The translations under genes were made by a program, and so were the position numbers. From NCBI GenBank assembly GCA_004431415.1, contig QPMI01000602.1, positions 186,001 through 250,000 on the forward strand: a DNA stretch of 64,000 nucleotides, in the 5' to 3' direction. Position 1 is the first letter of the stretch; every line of letters starts with the position of its first letter. The notes beneath the pieces are model-generated. The model ran no database searches. It was not told where the DNA came from and saw only the letters and a program-made list of their open reading frames with translations. The DNA comes from Cyanophora paradoxa. Its lineage: Eukaryota; Glaucocystophyceae; Cyanophorales; Cyanophoraceae. Shown piece after piece: positions 32,423 to 43,718 of the stretch.

Positions 32423-32865
32423 ATGGTGTGCGACAAGTGCCAGAAGAACCTAACGAAGGTGGTTACGCCGGAAGTGTGGAGTGCGTGTAGCCTCCTCGCC
32501 GCCACGAGTCCACTTGAACTCAATCGCTCCCCTTCCGCAGAGGCCGGCGCGGGCAAGGCGCCGGCGCCCGGAAAGACGAATGCCGTGCGCCGTCCCCTAC
32601 TCGCGCGCTCGCGGGGCTCTTGTGAGCTGTGCGCCTCTGCAGGCCCTCACGAAGCGCTACATGCCCTACGGAACGCAGCGCTGCACTGTCTGCAGAAGTC
32701 AGCTTCATCAACCAGGTGCGAACTGAGGTCCGCTTCAGCTTTCAGGCGCGCCTCAGCCACCCGGCAGGAAAGTACTGCAACGGATGCGCTTACAAGAAGG
32801 GCGTGTGCTCCATGTGCGGCGTGAAGGTCCTAGACGTGAGTTACTACAAGCAGTCGACGCGATAG
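32423..32865 (+). CDS. CRIPT: CRIPT-like cysteine-rich protein, multi-exon
   Basis: The start MVCDKCQKNLTKVVTPEVW is the signature N-terminus of CRIPT. After introns come ALTKRYMPYGTQRCTVCRSQ, then KYCNGCAYKKGVCSMCGVKV and LDVSYYKQSTR with the stop at 32863-32865. Pairs of CxxC motifs bind zinc. CRIPT is about 100 residues in animals and plants and is found in the nucleus, associated with minor-spliceosome components; the PDZ-binding name comes from the animal protein. The residues between the first CxxC and ALTKRY are encoded across introns near 32481-32650. Confidence 0.9.
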
Positions 32866-33221
32866 CTCCGGGAGCATCCAGCCACACTTCCTGGGTATCC
32901 GGACCCTCCTCCTCCAGGGGGAGCCTCCAGGTCGCACCCTCCTTCGGCTTGCATTCCCCTCCTGCCTTCGGCCATTGTACAGTCAGTCGCCCGCCCGCCT
33001 TCTGTCGAAGGCCCACCCCACCCCCCTCAGCAAGGAAACGACTTTCGAATCCACAATTCGATTTTCTGTACTCTACACTCGAAAGGGATGTAAGCTGCTG
33101 CTGGCATTCACCGGAGGCATCGCAGCATGGGTCGGAGGGGGGGGCGCAGGGTCATTCTGAGAGAGGAAAGGGGCTGGGGCGGGCGTGGGGGTGGGCTGTA
33201 GGGAAGCGCGGCCGCGGCCGC
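32866..33221. other. Convergent CRIPT/kinase 3' region
   Basis: About 350 bp with no gene. C-rich and G-rich short runs (GGAGGGGGGGGCGCAGG near 33132) and an imperfect GC palindrome GCGGCCGCGGCCGC near 33209 are present. Nothing else is seen. Confidence 0.5.
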
Positions 33222-36200
33222 TTATGTCTTGAACTTGGCAAGGCGCTTGACGATTTCGTCGAAGGTTGGCCGGGCCGCCGGGTTGGTCGCCCAGCAGTCC
33301 TTGATCAAATCGCGGTACGCCGGATCGCAGTTGCTCGGGATCTTGGGCCGCAGGCCCTGGTACGCTGCACGCCCGAGCGGTGAGGCGGGCGGCGGGGCGG
33401 GCGGCGGGCGGGCCGCACCGATCTTCATGGCGGCGGTCATGGGGTGCATGTCGCCGTAGGGCTCCTTGTGTGTGATGAGCTCCCAGAGGACGATGCCTGC
33501 GGCGCGCGTCACGGGCGACCCCCGACGGCCCCGCGCCCCCGGCGCCCCCGCGCACCGTACGAGTAGATGTCGGCCTTCTCGTTGTAGCGCTCGCCCTTGA
33601 GCACCTGCAGGCCAGGTCAAGTCCGGGCGGGGGGCGGGGCAGGGGGCGGGGCGGGGCGGGGCGGCGCGCCTCGGGGGCCATGTACTTGGGGGTGCCGCAC
33701 TGCGTCATGGTGGTGGAGTGGGACTTGACGCGCGCGAGGCCGAAGTCGGCGATCTTGATGGTGAGGTCCTCCGTCGCCAGCAGGTTCTCCGACTTGAGGT
33801 CACGGTGCACGACGGCGGGGTTCTGCGAGTGCAGGTAGGCCATCCCCTGCGCGATGTCCGCCGCCATCTTGATCAGGTTCTTCCACTCGATAGACTTGCC
33901 CATCTGCTGGAGGACGGTGCGGAGGGAGCCCTTGGAGACGAACTCGGTGACGATGCAGAGGTTCGGGGGCGTGAGGCAGGCCCCCACGAAGCGGACGACG
34001 TTGATGTGCGAGAGCTTGCTCTGCATCTCGACCTCGTTCCGGAAGTCCAGCATGTCCTCCTTCGTCATGTGCTGCGAGAGCAGCTTCTTGATGGCCACCT
34101 CCTCGCCCTTGTACGTCCCCCGGAAGACCTCGCCGAAGCCGCCCACGCCGACCCGCTTCTCCAGCACCAGCTCGTTGAAGTCCACCGTCCACGGCCCCAG
34201 GTTCGGGATCGAGATGGGGTCCATGGGCGCCTGCGTCGCCTCCGCCCCCTGCAGGTTCTGCAGCGCCCGCCCCGCCTCGCACTGCACCATCACGTTCCCG
34301 CAGCGGTTCAGCTCCTTCAGGAGGTCGAGCCCCACGTGCTGCACCACCATCTCCTTGTTTTGCGCTGCGCCCCCGCCCCCGCCCCCGCCCCCCGTCGGTC
34401 CCGGCACGCGGCGATGGCGACGCCGGGGCGTGGGAGGGGTCGGGCGCACGCTTCTGGGCGAGGTTGGCGATGGCCCAGGTGGCGCAGAGCTTCACCTCGT
34501 CGTCCGCGACGCTCGCGAGCGCCTTGAGCGCCTGCAGCACCTCCTGCCGGCACATCTTCACGTTGTTCGCGTCTGCCGGGAGGGCGCCGCCCCGTGCGCA
34601 TCAGCGGGGGCCGGTGGCCGGCGTGGAGCGGGGCACTGGCGCACCGTCGTTGGCGCATTGGCCGAGGATGGAGGCGACGTATCGCTGGATCTCCGCGCTC
34701 TTCGTGTTCAGCACGAGCTGCGAGAGCGGCAGCAGGCCCCCCTTCTCGATGATCTTCGGCTTGTTCTTGTCTGCAGGCACGGGTGGGTGAGCGACCGGGG
34801 CCGGCGGCAGGGCGGCGAAGAGGGCGGCGGGCGGCGGACCATGGGCGGCGAGGAGGGAGAGGGCGCGGCAGGCGTGGGCGTGGGTCTCGGGGACGCGGCT
34901 CTTCACGAGGTTGATGAGCGCCTCGATGCCGTTCTCGTCCACGATCACCGCGTGGTTCTCCTCTGCGCGGGCCCGCGTGAGGCGCCCCGCCGCAGTGGCA
35001 CGGGCCGGGCCGAGCCGGGGAGGCGGACCGCTGGACGCCAGGTTGGCGAGCGCGGCGGCGGCGGGCCCGAGGGCCTGCGGCTCGCCGCTGCCGATGAGGG
35101 CGATGAGGACCTTCAGGCCGCCCTCCTTGATGATCTTCGCCTGATCGGGCGCTGCCGGCCGGGACCCCTCGGCGGCCTGGAGAGGGGGGAGAGAAGCGAG
35201 GGCGCGTACCCCCCGAGGCCGTAAGGTTCGCTAGTGCGACGGCCGCCAGGTACCGGATGTCGCGGTTGCCGTTGGCTCCCAGCGTGATCAGCGGGCTCAG
35301 GCCGCCGCCGTCGACGATCTTGCCCTGGTTCTCGGCTGCGGGGCGCGCGAGGAGTCAGCGCCGGGGCGCGAGCTGCGGGGCGCGGGGCGCAGCGAGGGGC
35401 GCACGATTGGTCGAGACGCGGGCGAGGGCGAGAGCGGCACACAGCTGCGCCTCCGCATCGTCGCTCTTGGCAAAGTTAATGAGCGCCGCGAGCCCGCCGT
35501 TCTCCACGAGCTTGGTCTTGCACTCCTCTGGGCCGGGGGTGAGCGGCGCCTAGAGGGGTCCCGCGCAGCGCGCGGTGCTCACCGTACGCCGCAAGGTTGG
35601 CGATGTTAACTGCACCGCAGTGGCGGACCTGGGGGTCTTCCGAGCTCGCGAGGAAGATCGCAAGTGTGGGCATGTCGCTCGCGAGTGCTGCCGCCTTGTT
35701 CTGGTCTGCTCAAGGGAGCACGTCAGCGCGCGGGAGCGGCGGGCTGGCCGGCATCTATCGAAGACATGCCGTTCGAGACACAAGCAGTGATGGCCCGAGC
35801 GGCCTGCTTCTTGACCTCCAGGTTCGACGACCGCGCAAGAGTGCACAGCACCGGCAGGCCGCCCTCCTCTACGATCTTGACCTGGCTAGCTTTGCCTACA
35901 AGCGAAGAATGCGTAAGAGAGGAAAGAAAGCGAGAGCGGAGATCTCCAGCGCACTGTTTGCAGAGAGAACGGAGAGGGTGCTGGCGGAGCCAAGCTGCAA
36001 ATCGGGGTTGTCCGACTTCGCGATAGCGATGATTCGAGAGAGACCGCCGTGATTCACAATCTCGGCATTGTGCTCGGCTGTGGGTCGCTCATGTCAAGAA
36101 GGCACTTTGGCCGTTCGCGGAGGGGGGGAGCGTGCGCACGTTTTTGCGCGAGCATCATAAGAGCAGCTAAACCCGCGCGCTGAACCTGGACGTCGGTGGT

Positions 36201-36815
36201 CGCCAGCAAGGCAAGCATCGCCTTCAGCCCTCCGTCCTTCACTAGGATGGCCTGATTCTCGGCTGCATAGCTTGTCAAGCGCGAACAAACACACGTGCTC
36301 CGTACATGACAATGAACGAACCATTTGTGGCCAGCTGCGCGAAGCAAGCTGCAGTGCTTCGCTGAACCTCAACGTCTGCAGACCCGGCAAGGGCGACCAA
36401 AGTAGGGAGCCCGCCCTCCTTTAGAATCTTCACCCTTGTCGCATCTACGACAACTTCGAACACTTGCGAAAGATGATGGGGCGCGATGGCCACGCACCGT
36501 TCATGGAGCTGAGCTGCAGCAATGCGCGGGCAGACTGCCGCTGCGCATCGGGCGATGAACTCGCCGCTGCCTGAAAGATCTGCTTCAAATCGATTTCACC
36601 CGCTGCGCCGTTCGTTCCGGGCGAGTGAGCAGAAGGAAAGGAGCCAGCACAGCAGCCCGGCAGGCCCAGGAGGACGCACGTTGGGCGGCCGCCATGGTTC
36701 TTATACTGTCTACGACACACTCCGCGCTGCTACCTTCCCCTGCTAGCGAGGTTTTGAGTGGGGGCGAGGTCAAGGAGCGATGGCGTGTAGACTTACGCGG
36801 TTCAAGTCGTCAGTA
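33222..36815 (-). CDS. Armadillo-repeat protein kinase (TKL/Raf-like), multi-exon
   Basis: About twelve ARM repeats precede a complete kinase domain. The ARM units are encoded roughly one per exon, for example ILKEGGLPTLVALAGSADVE (about 36400), ILVKDGGLKAMLALLATTDV (about 36220), IVDGGGLSPLITLGANGNRD, IIEKGGLLPLSQLVLNTKSA and MCRQEVLQALKALASVADDE. The kinase follows: FNELVLEKRVGVGGFGEVFR (P loop), EEVAIKKLL (VAIKK lysine), VVHRDLKSENLL (catalytic Asp), IKIADFGLARV, TPKYMAPE, a short intron, then SYGIVLWELITHKEPYGDMH and RPTFDEIVKRLAKFKT with the stop at 33222. The kinase sequence resembles plant Raf-like and amoebozoan ARM-kinases (TKL group, Ser/Thr specificity). The first exon is not resolved: a sequence ending QATDDLNR with donor GTAAGT lies near 36790, but no in-frame Met precedes it. 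Confidence 0.88.
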
Positions 36816-36957
36816 GCTTGTACAGCGCAGTAATGCGCCTCGGGCTGCGATCGCCTCGTGCTGTAATCGCTGACGGGGCAGGCAATAACCCTGTACCCAG
36901 ATCAAGAGCTGGCTGCTGTCAGAGCTGAAACTCGAGTTGCCGCCTCCCGCACACGCG

Positions 36958-39900
36958 ATGGACAAGCTACGAGCGCAGAAAGTTCTGCGCTGGACAAGGG
37001 AGGGTAAGATATCACATTACGAGTGCGCCGCCGCCGCCTGCGTCGCGCTCCGCACTCGAGCTCACGCCGGCGCCAGCTACGACACTTTGCTAACCTACGG
37101 ATTCCTCGCCTCGGGGCGCGGATCGGCGCTGAAGAAATCGCAAGTGCGTTTTTTAGGATTCCGAGTTCATTGCTGCGGCGCCGCGGCGCAGCAGACGAAT
37201 GCTAACCTTAATGGAGCACTTTGCTGAGCTTAATGCGATGGCTGTTAATGCGCTGGTTGCAGCTCGCGCTCTCGGCCCCGCGTTTTCCTAAATGCGCTGG
37301 GTGCAATTCGGCCTCCAGGCACTGTCCATCCTCGTCGTATGCGGGCTTGCTACGATCTGCGCGTACTGGACCTGCCGAGATGCAACTGCAAACCCCGACC
37401 ACTTCGACCCGTGGAAGGTGCGATTACACCATGCCAGCCGTCTGTGCTCGACTCTCCTAGGCAGATGCGAACTTGGAAAAACGTCTGTTTCGCCGTCATC
37501 GACAAAGACTCGGCTCTCACGATCTCGCGAGTCTTCCCCGCCCGCAGTTTAATTTTTGGCGTCGCTCATCTACCGTAGCGCGCTCGTCTCTTTCCTGCTC
37601 GGGTTGTTCGTGTCCCTCACCTTCGGGCGTTGGTGGACTATGCGCTCCAACGTGCGCCCCCCCCCCGCCCCGCGCCTCAGCCCGAAGCGACCGGCGGGCG
37701 CCGGCAGATCGGGGTCGTCTCGGGGCGCGTGGTGAACATCTCCATGCTGGCGCGCTCGTCGCTGCGCTCGGACGACCCCCGCGGCCTCCACGCCCGCGCG
37801 GACCTCGTCCGCCTCGCGAACGCCGTGCGCCCCGCCCCCGTCGACCGCTCTCGGCTCGAGCCTCCTCCGACGCCCTGCCCCCCCCTCAGATGCTCAGGTG
37901 CGCTTCCTGCTTCCGCCTCCCTCCGCCACCTCTTGAGGGGATAGGGCGCGCCCCCCCGCGACCCCGACAGCCTCGTCTGCACCCAGGCGGCTCAGGACGA
38001 CCGTTCGCCCGCCCTGCGCCCCCCTCGTGCCTCGTCTGCCCTCTCGCACGCAGGGTGCGAGGGCCTGGTGCGGAGCGGGGTCCTGCGGCGCGACGAGTGG
38101 GAGTTCCTCGAGCCGCTCCCCAGCCGATACAGTGCGCGCGCGGCGGCCTCCTCGCTCCTGCAACCGCGCCCCGCCCCGCCCCGCCTCACCTTCGAATTCT
38201 CGTCAGTCATGGTCGCCGCCTGGCTGATCGACGTGACCCAGGCGAGTCGGGCGCTGGCCCCTGTCCCTCGGCGCCACGGCTGCGGCTGATGCGCCCCGCG
38301 CAGGCGGCGGCAGAGGCGAAGCTCTTCCGGCCAGACGCCGGCCCCGGGACCATCATCGGTGCGTGCGCGCCTGCGCTCCCGCCGACCCTCGGCCCTCCCG
38401 CCCCGGCCCCCAGCGGGGGGGCGGCAGACAATGTGCTGGCGGCGCGGGGGGCGGTACATTTTTAAATGAACTTGCAATTCGCAAAGTACCAATATGTGCA
38501 GGCCGCCGACGTCTTTATGCACCTCTCAACTCAGATCCCGTCCGCGCGCCCCGCAGGCGCCGCGCACCTGCCCACCTCCCCCCCTTCCGCCCTCGCAGGT
38601 TCCCCTACGTGCAGATGCTGGTCCTGCTCTCCCGCGTGCGCGCCGCGCCGCCCCGCCCGGGCCCCCGCCGCTAGTTATACCTGCTGATCTTTTTAAATAT
38701 GTTTTATTCATTTCTTAACTACTTTCAATACTACGTGGCTCTTTATTTTTGATAGTCTTCCAGATCCACCTGCTCTTCGTCTTCGGCTTCTCGTACAGCC
38801 TCATCTCCGCCGGAATCGCCGCCCAGTTGCCCCCGCCGCGGCCCTCCCCCCTTTCTCCCCCCCTCTCACGCCCCGCAGGTCCGCCTTCAAGATAGCCTTC
38901 GGTTACGGTGCCCCTCCCACGCCCCACCGGTGCCTTGTACCCCCGGCGGAATCTCACTCCCCCTCAGTCGTCCTTGTCGCAAATATGCTCCTCTATAACG
39001 GTAAGTCGCGCCCCCGTGAAGGGCTCTCGCCGGGCCTGCAACCCCCGCAGGCCTGCTCCAGATCCACGGCGAGCTCTCTAACCCCTTTGGCGCGCTGTAC
39101 CCCCCTCCCGCCCTCCCTTGCCCCGCGAGCTCTGGCAGCGCAAGTGCGAGGCACGTGCTCGCAGGGCGCGGGGCGACGGCGTTCCCCTCGCAGCAGTACC
39201 AGGACGCCACCGTGCGCCGCAGCTCGCCGCGGCTGGAAGCGCGCCGCGCCACCGGCCCTTACGCCGGCGCAGTCCTGCGTCTCGCGGGCCGCCGCGTACC
39301 TGCTGCCGCCCCCGCCCTCCCTCTCCGCCTGGGGCCGCCCCCTCGAGCCCGGCAAGCTCGAGCTCGCCGGGGCCGACCTCGACGTGCCCCCGCCCCCCGA
39401 CTCGGACGCCAGCCTCGGTGCCTCCGACTCCGAGGATGGGTGCGCGGCATCCAACGCCGCCTCAAGCGTGGAGCGCCTGAGAGGGCCGTGCAGGTCCTCG
39501 GCGCTGGCGGTCGGGCCCTCCGGCTCCGCGCCGGCCTCGCCCTCGCTCCCCCGCTCGAGCTCCGCACGTGGCGCGCCGGCTCCCTCCCCGCCCCGCAGCG
39601 CGCCCCGAGCCCGAGGCCGGCGCCCGCCACGCGCGCGTCGCTGCCCGCCGCGCCGGGCACGCCATCGAGGTTCCCCGGCCCGCGCGCGACGACTCGGCCT
39701 TCCCTCGGCTGCCCGCCTTGCATTCCTTATTCTCTCCCTCGCCCGCAGGTGGTCGACGCCCCGCAAAAGGGCGCGCGCCGTCGCGAGGCGAGCGCACCCG
39801 CCCCGCGCCGGCCGCCCGCTCGAGCTCGGCGGGGCGGCAAGCCGCGCGCCCGCCCACCGTGCGTCCTCGCGGGGGGCCCGCCGCGGGCGGGGCCCCTGAC

Positions 39901-40023
39901 GGGGCGCATGCACAGGCGGTGGTGGAGGCGGCCCCGCGGGGCTCCCTCGCCCTCGCCGGGCGCCTCTCCGTCGGCGTCGGCTCCGCCCTCTTCACCTCCT
40001 TCCCCGCCCGCGACGCCCTCTGA
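36958..40023 (+). CDS. Bestrophin-like anion channel, multi-exon
   Basis: Starting MDKLRAQKVLRWTREGKISH, the gene encodes membrane segments MRWVQFGLQALSILVVCGLA (about 37292) and LIYRSALVSFLLGLFVSLTF followed by GRWWTMRSN (about 37565-37650). That FxLGxxVsxxxxRWW block is typical of bestrophins. Later pieces fit the family: CEGLVRSGVLRRDEWEFLEP (about 38058), LSTQIPFPYVQMLVLL (about 38523-38630, cf. the bestrophin IPxxYxQ motif), IHLLFVFGFSYSLISAGIA, and GLLQIHGELSNPFG (about 39052-39093, cf. the NPFG Ca-clasp/neck region). Bestrophins are pentameric chloride or bicarbonate channels, and in algae some deliver bicarbonate across thylakoid or plasma membranes. The C-terminus from about 39,100 is low-complexity Arg/Pro/Ala-rich in several open frames, so its true frame and stop are uncertain. 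Confidence 0.6.
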
Positions 40024-40661
40024 CCCCCGCGCCACCGGCCCCCCGCCCCCCCGCCCGCCGGCCCGGCTCGCGGATCGAGGCTTGGCGATTACATCATTCA
40101 CACTGAGTCAAAACAAAGCCGCGGCCGATGGCCGTCACTGTGCTGATGTAGCCTCCCGGGGAGCTCGAGTACTAGTCCTAGTCCGGGGCAGGCTCAGCGG
40201 CTCGGCCCTATATAATTTAATGATTTAGCAGGCCCATGGCCAGTGGCCATGGCCATGGAAGCCTGATTATTTAATTAGTGATCATGATCTGGTTTCTAGA
40301 GTTCAATCATTAAATCATGATCAAGTTCAAGTTTCTGGGCCCTGCAGCTGCGCATGCCCGCTGTAGGGCCTGCCGTAGTACCGTAGTACCCCGGGCTCCC
40401 GGAGTCCGGGATCCGATTATAATTAATATTGGAACTGAGAGATCGGATGATCTTAAACCGCATGATCCGCATCAATACCGGAGCCCTGCCTCGGAGCTCC
40501 ATGCCATTTTTTAAGCCTTTTTTTGAAGTTAGGGTAATCGGTAATCGAGCTCACTCAGTGACTGTCAACTTGGCAACAACTACATATTGGACACATATTC
40601 ACTGCGGTGCTGGTACACTATGCCTATCACTGAGTCACTTCGCTCACTGCACTGCTGTGCT
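40024..40661. other. Junction region between host gene and AT-rich viral block
   Basis: GC falls step by step here. It holds palindromes (CCATGGCCAGTGGCCATGG near 40233; GATCATGATC near 40281; AGTACCGTAGTACC near 40376) but no convincing gene. I find no target-site duplication or clear element end, so the exact left boundary of the integrated virus is unknown. Confidence 0.5.
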
Positions 40662-40948
40662 TCACACATAGTAAAATGCGGAGTTTTAACCCTCGGCTTA
40701 TCTTAATTGATTTTGTTGATATATCTCGTATATTCTATTTCAATCAATCGATAATCTGTGTATATCTTATCGAATATTCAATTATTTCGATTATTTTGTA
40801 TTCTTTTCGATATTTTATCGTAAATCTCTCTTATTTTCCGATTAGTCTTACTGAGTCTATCGATAATCTGTATATATTTCCGAATAATATAACTGAATCT
40901 CAATTAGATCTTGCCTCTGGTTAAAACTCCGCATTTTACTATGTGTGA
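40662..40948. repeat. 287-bp AT-rich element with perfect 30-bp terminal inverted repeats (MITE-like)
   Basis: The left arm 40662-40691 (TCACACATAGTAAAATGCGG then AGTTTTAACC) is the exact reverse complement of 40919-40948. The 227-bp interior is very AT-rich and without a gene. Flanks show no obvious target-site duplication. It may be a non-autonomous transposon or a structure at the end of the viral element. Confidence 0.85.
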
Positions 40949-42329
40949 TTGGTCTAAAAGTTAATTGATTTAATCGATATTATATTCATGTACTTTCTCG
41001 ATTAAATTTAATTAAATTTAATTCATTTAATCGGAAATATATCGCTAAACTCGATTAAGATCCATAAAAGATTCATTTGTTTAATAAAACAAATCGATCT
41101 CTTATTGAATTCAATCGTAATTATACATGAAACTTATATGATTTGATCATTGTTTTATTGAGTCTAAGGGGGGACCCTTAGGAATTTAATGAATAATTGG
41201 GTGTCACAGGTGTCACAGGTCCATCCATCGAAAGGGAAAATCACTCTTTATAGGGCTTGAGCTGGGATAAACCTGTGACACCTGTGACACATACCATATT
41301 CAGTAAGGACCTCATATATTGTTAAAATCTCAGTGTTAGTTGGTGTAGTTGATTCAAAAAATGCATTTATACTCTGATTCATTGTTATTTCCTGTGAAAT
41401 TTGAGTCAACTCAACCCACTTAGTCAACCCTTGCATTGAATTCGTAACAAAATCCATATACTATTACTACTTTTACGATTAATATGAGTCAACCTTGAGT
41501 CCACTTAAATATAAATATAATATAATAGGGGGAATGAAGGGGATATGCTACTAAATGCAGTGCTAGATTGATGGGATCATATATGTAATTACGTTTATCA
41601 AAGCAATATAATATAGGTGATTATTCGATATCATAAGTTGATCGAAACGATAAGTATATGGTTATAAATCGCGATTTTTGAGTTATAATCGAATTTAATC
41701 GATTTAATTTTGAATTTCAAAACTCGCTTTAATCGTAATAACGATCTATACACATTGAGATTCGTATATGTGATTGCAAGTTATTGTTATGTAGGATATA
41801 TGTGATTATATTCGACCGTCAGTGCATCGATTTGATAACTTCCTAGTGATCTATATTAAAAACTCACGTTTAATGGATTTTAATCGAATTTAAAATCAAA
41901 ATTCAACATCGGTTTCATTGCGATTTGGAGTCACAGGTATCGAAAATCCTCAATGTGATAGTAGCGCTGTGACCGCCTTAAAATGCTCGATTTTATGACG
42001 TTTGCAGCGCATCGATTTGAGCATGTGGTGTTGAGCTATCGTAGCAAACGTGAATATTGAGTTTCTAGACGGGTACAGCATTAATCTAGAAAAAAACGCG
42101 TTTTTTTTTTACTTTTCAAGTTTCACGGCGAACGAAGTAAAGGTTCCCGGTCGGATTGAACCTCAGCATCTTCAAACGGTTATATCTCATCACCAGATCA
42201 TCAAAACGCAACGTTCTGCATATCGCTGTGAAGCGCTTGATAAGAGCTACAAGACTATGTGTATATCATATGCATATATGTATATCAGTCATACATATAT
42301 TTGGAAAAAACGAGTTTTTGCCTAGCAAA
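40949..42329. other. AT-rich non-coding left arm of the viral element
   Basis: About 1.4 kb without a supportable gene. It contains tandem AAATTTAATT units near 41003-41022, a CTAAGGG...CCCTTAG palindrome (41164-41182), the first GTGTCACAG dyad (41201-41290) and many TCGATT/AATCGA words. Open frames at 41248-41457 (minus) and 42050-42325 (plus) are not convincing. Confidence 0.6.
41201..41290. repeat. Dyad A: 20-bp perfect inverted repeat built of GTGTCACAG
   Basis: GTGTCACAGGTGTCACAGGT (41201-41220) and its exact reverse complement (41271-41290) flank a 50-bp spacer. Each arm is itself a tandem pair of GTGTCACAG. A related dyad lies at 50768-50858. Confidence 0.95.
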
Positions 42330-43715
42330 CTAGCTAGTTTTGGTCCTTTCTCTTAGTGTTCTTTGAGGTTTAGGGGCTGTATATGACTCCTTAGTAGTCT
42401 GAAAGTCATTATACCATCTCTGGCTATTCACTTCTGAAAGTTTCTGTGTCCCTGCTATAGTGAGCTTTTTGAGTTCCCTATTAACTTTGCCAGCCTTCTC
42501 CTTTCTAGCCTCTATCAAAGGCTTATCTGGGACTTCATTAGCAGCTTCTATGCCTTCTCTCCTTATAGCAGCATCAACCCTGGCTTCCTCCTTGGCTTGC
42601 TCTAAGGCATCCACTGTAGGGGTTTCTAGATATTCAACTGCATTCACAGGCAACAGCTCATGGAAAGCAAACCTGTTTTCTATGATCTCACCAGTGGGAC
42701 TCCTTAGCTTAAACTTAAAGCCTTCCCTACTATCAACAGTGTAAACCATCCTAGACCAATTGTTACCCTGTTTAGCAAAGGGATTTTTCTCAACTTTCAC
42801 TCTAACAAACATGCCAGGCTGCATGGTATCAAGGTAAGCTATTGATTTCTTGAATCTTTCATCTTCTAATCCCACTATATACCTATAATGCTCCTCTGTA
42901 GTTTCGCCTGGCTTCATCTTAGTAGCTGAGTGAACTGTATTATTGTAATTATACTCAATATCACCTAACACATCAAAGAATCTAGCTGTGTTATTAGCTA
43001 TGCAGTAGTTTGTGATCAGTCTCTTAATCTGCTTGTTAAAGGCTTCAATTCGACCTTGGCTTCTATGGTCAGCAGTTCCACTCACTTGGTGTTCTATGAA
43101 TTTACTAGATAAATACTCCTGGAATATTCGATTTTGGAATTCACTCCCAGCATCTGATTGAACTTTTACTATGGGTCTTGCCACTCTCATTTCAAGCTGC
43201 TTAAATGCAGCTAATGTAGTGAGAGCTGATTTATCTCTTATAGGTATGATATACCCAGTTCTCAGTGTTGATTCCATAGCAGTCATAAATGTATCATAGC
43301 CATTGTTTTGTTTCTTATAAGCTGGGAAAAAGAGCAAATCAATCACATAGGTATCAAGGGGTTGCCTTATTGGAACCATGGGATCTCTCTTCCTAGATAT
43401 AGCAGGTGCATTGATCTGAACTACCTCTTGTTTTTTATAGAACTCTTGCAATTGCTTATAGGATTCATCAGGTAACTCAGCCCTCATGGCTTGAAGCCCT
43501 TTATAACCAGTTCTCACATCATAGAATCTCTTGGCAATCTTGCTGGTTTCTTTCACTGCAATTGCAACTGGAATCTCTACTGGGACAAGCTCTTTCATCT
43601 CTGACTTTTTAACAATTCGAGATTCTCCCTTTTCCTCCTTGGGAACTGTGATGGGCAGTAGGTTACCTTGTAGTTGCTCAGTGGTTCTCCTAACTATTCT
43701 TCCAGTTGCTGGCAT
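42330..43715 (-). CDS. Retroviral-type (DDE) integrase
   Basis: A 461-residue integrase that would insert the element into host DNA. The catalytic core is complete: D126 in TYVIDLLFF, D188 in VQSDAGSEF and E224 in GRIEAFNK, with exactly 35 residues between the second Asp and the Glu (DD35E). Around the core, TADHRSQGRIEAFNKQIKRL and YNNTVHSATKMKPGE are typical of polinton and Ty3/gypsy-type integrases. An N-terminal HHCC finger is not evident. The C-terminus (from about 350) is lysine- and glutamate-rich and has no clear chromodomain. The ATG at 43713-43715 lies three bases beyond the polymerase stop, so polymerase and integrase are probably co-transcribed. Confidence 0.93.
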   Translation of the reverse strand: MPATGRIVRRTTEQLQGNLLPITVPKEEKGESRIVKKSEMKELVPVEIPVAIAVKETSKIAKRFYDVRTGYKGLQAMRAELPDESYKQLQEFYKKQEVVQINAPAISRKRDPMVPIRQPLDTYVIDLLFFPAYKKQNNGYDTFMTAMESTLRTGYIIPIRDKSALTTLAAFKQLEMRVARPIVKVQSDAGSEFQNRIFQEYLSSKFIEHQVSGTADHRSQGRIEAFNKQIKRLITNYCIANNTARFFDVLGDIEYNYNNTVHSATKMKPGETTEEHYRYIVGLEDERFKKSIAYLDTMQPGMFVRVKVEKNPFAKQGNNWSRMVYTVDSREGFKFKLRSPTGEIIENRFAFHELLPVNAVEYLETPTVDALEQAKEEARVDAAIRREGIEAANEVPDKPLIEARKEKAGKVNRELKKLTIAGTQKLSEVNSQRWYNDFQTTKESYTAPKPQRTLRERTKTS

Positions 43716-43718
43716 CTC

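Noticed and set aside
40662..40948. 30-bp inverted repeats as the terminal inverted repeats of the whole viral element
   Set aside because: Both arms lie within 287 bp at the left side, and no copy is seen near 58 kb. They fit a small element better.
41248..41457. Minus-strand frame of 69 codons with a CHRCHRF motif
   Set aside because: The Cys/His pairs are encoded by the GTGTCACAG dyad arm, so the zinc-like motif is a by-product of the repeat. No promoter module was seen.
42050..42325. Plus-strand frame of 91 codons left of the integrase
   Set aside because: AT-rich, aromatic-rich translation without family features or promoter module. Convergent and adjacent to the integrase end.
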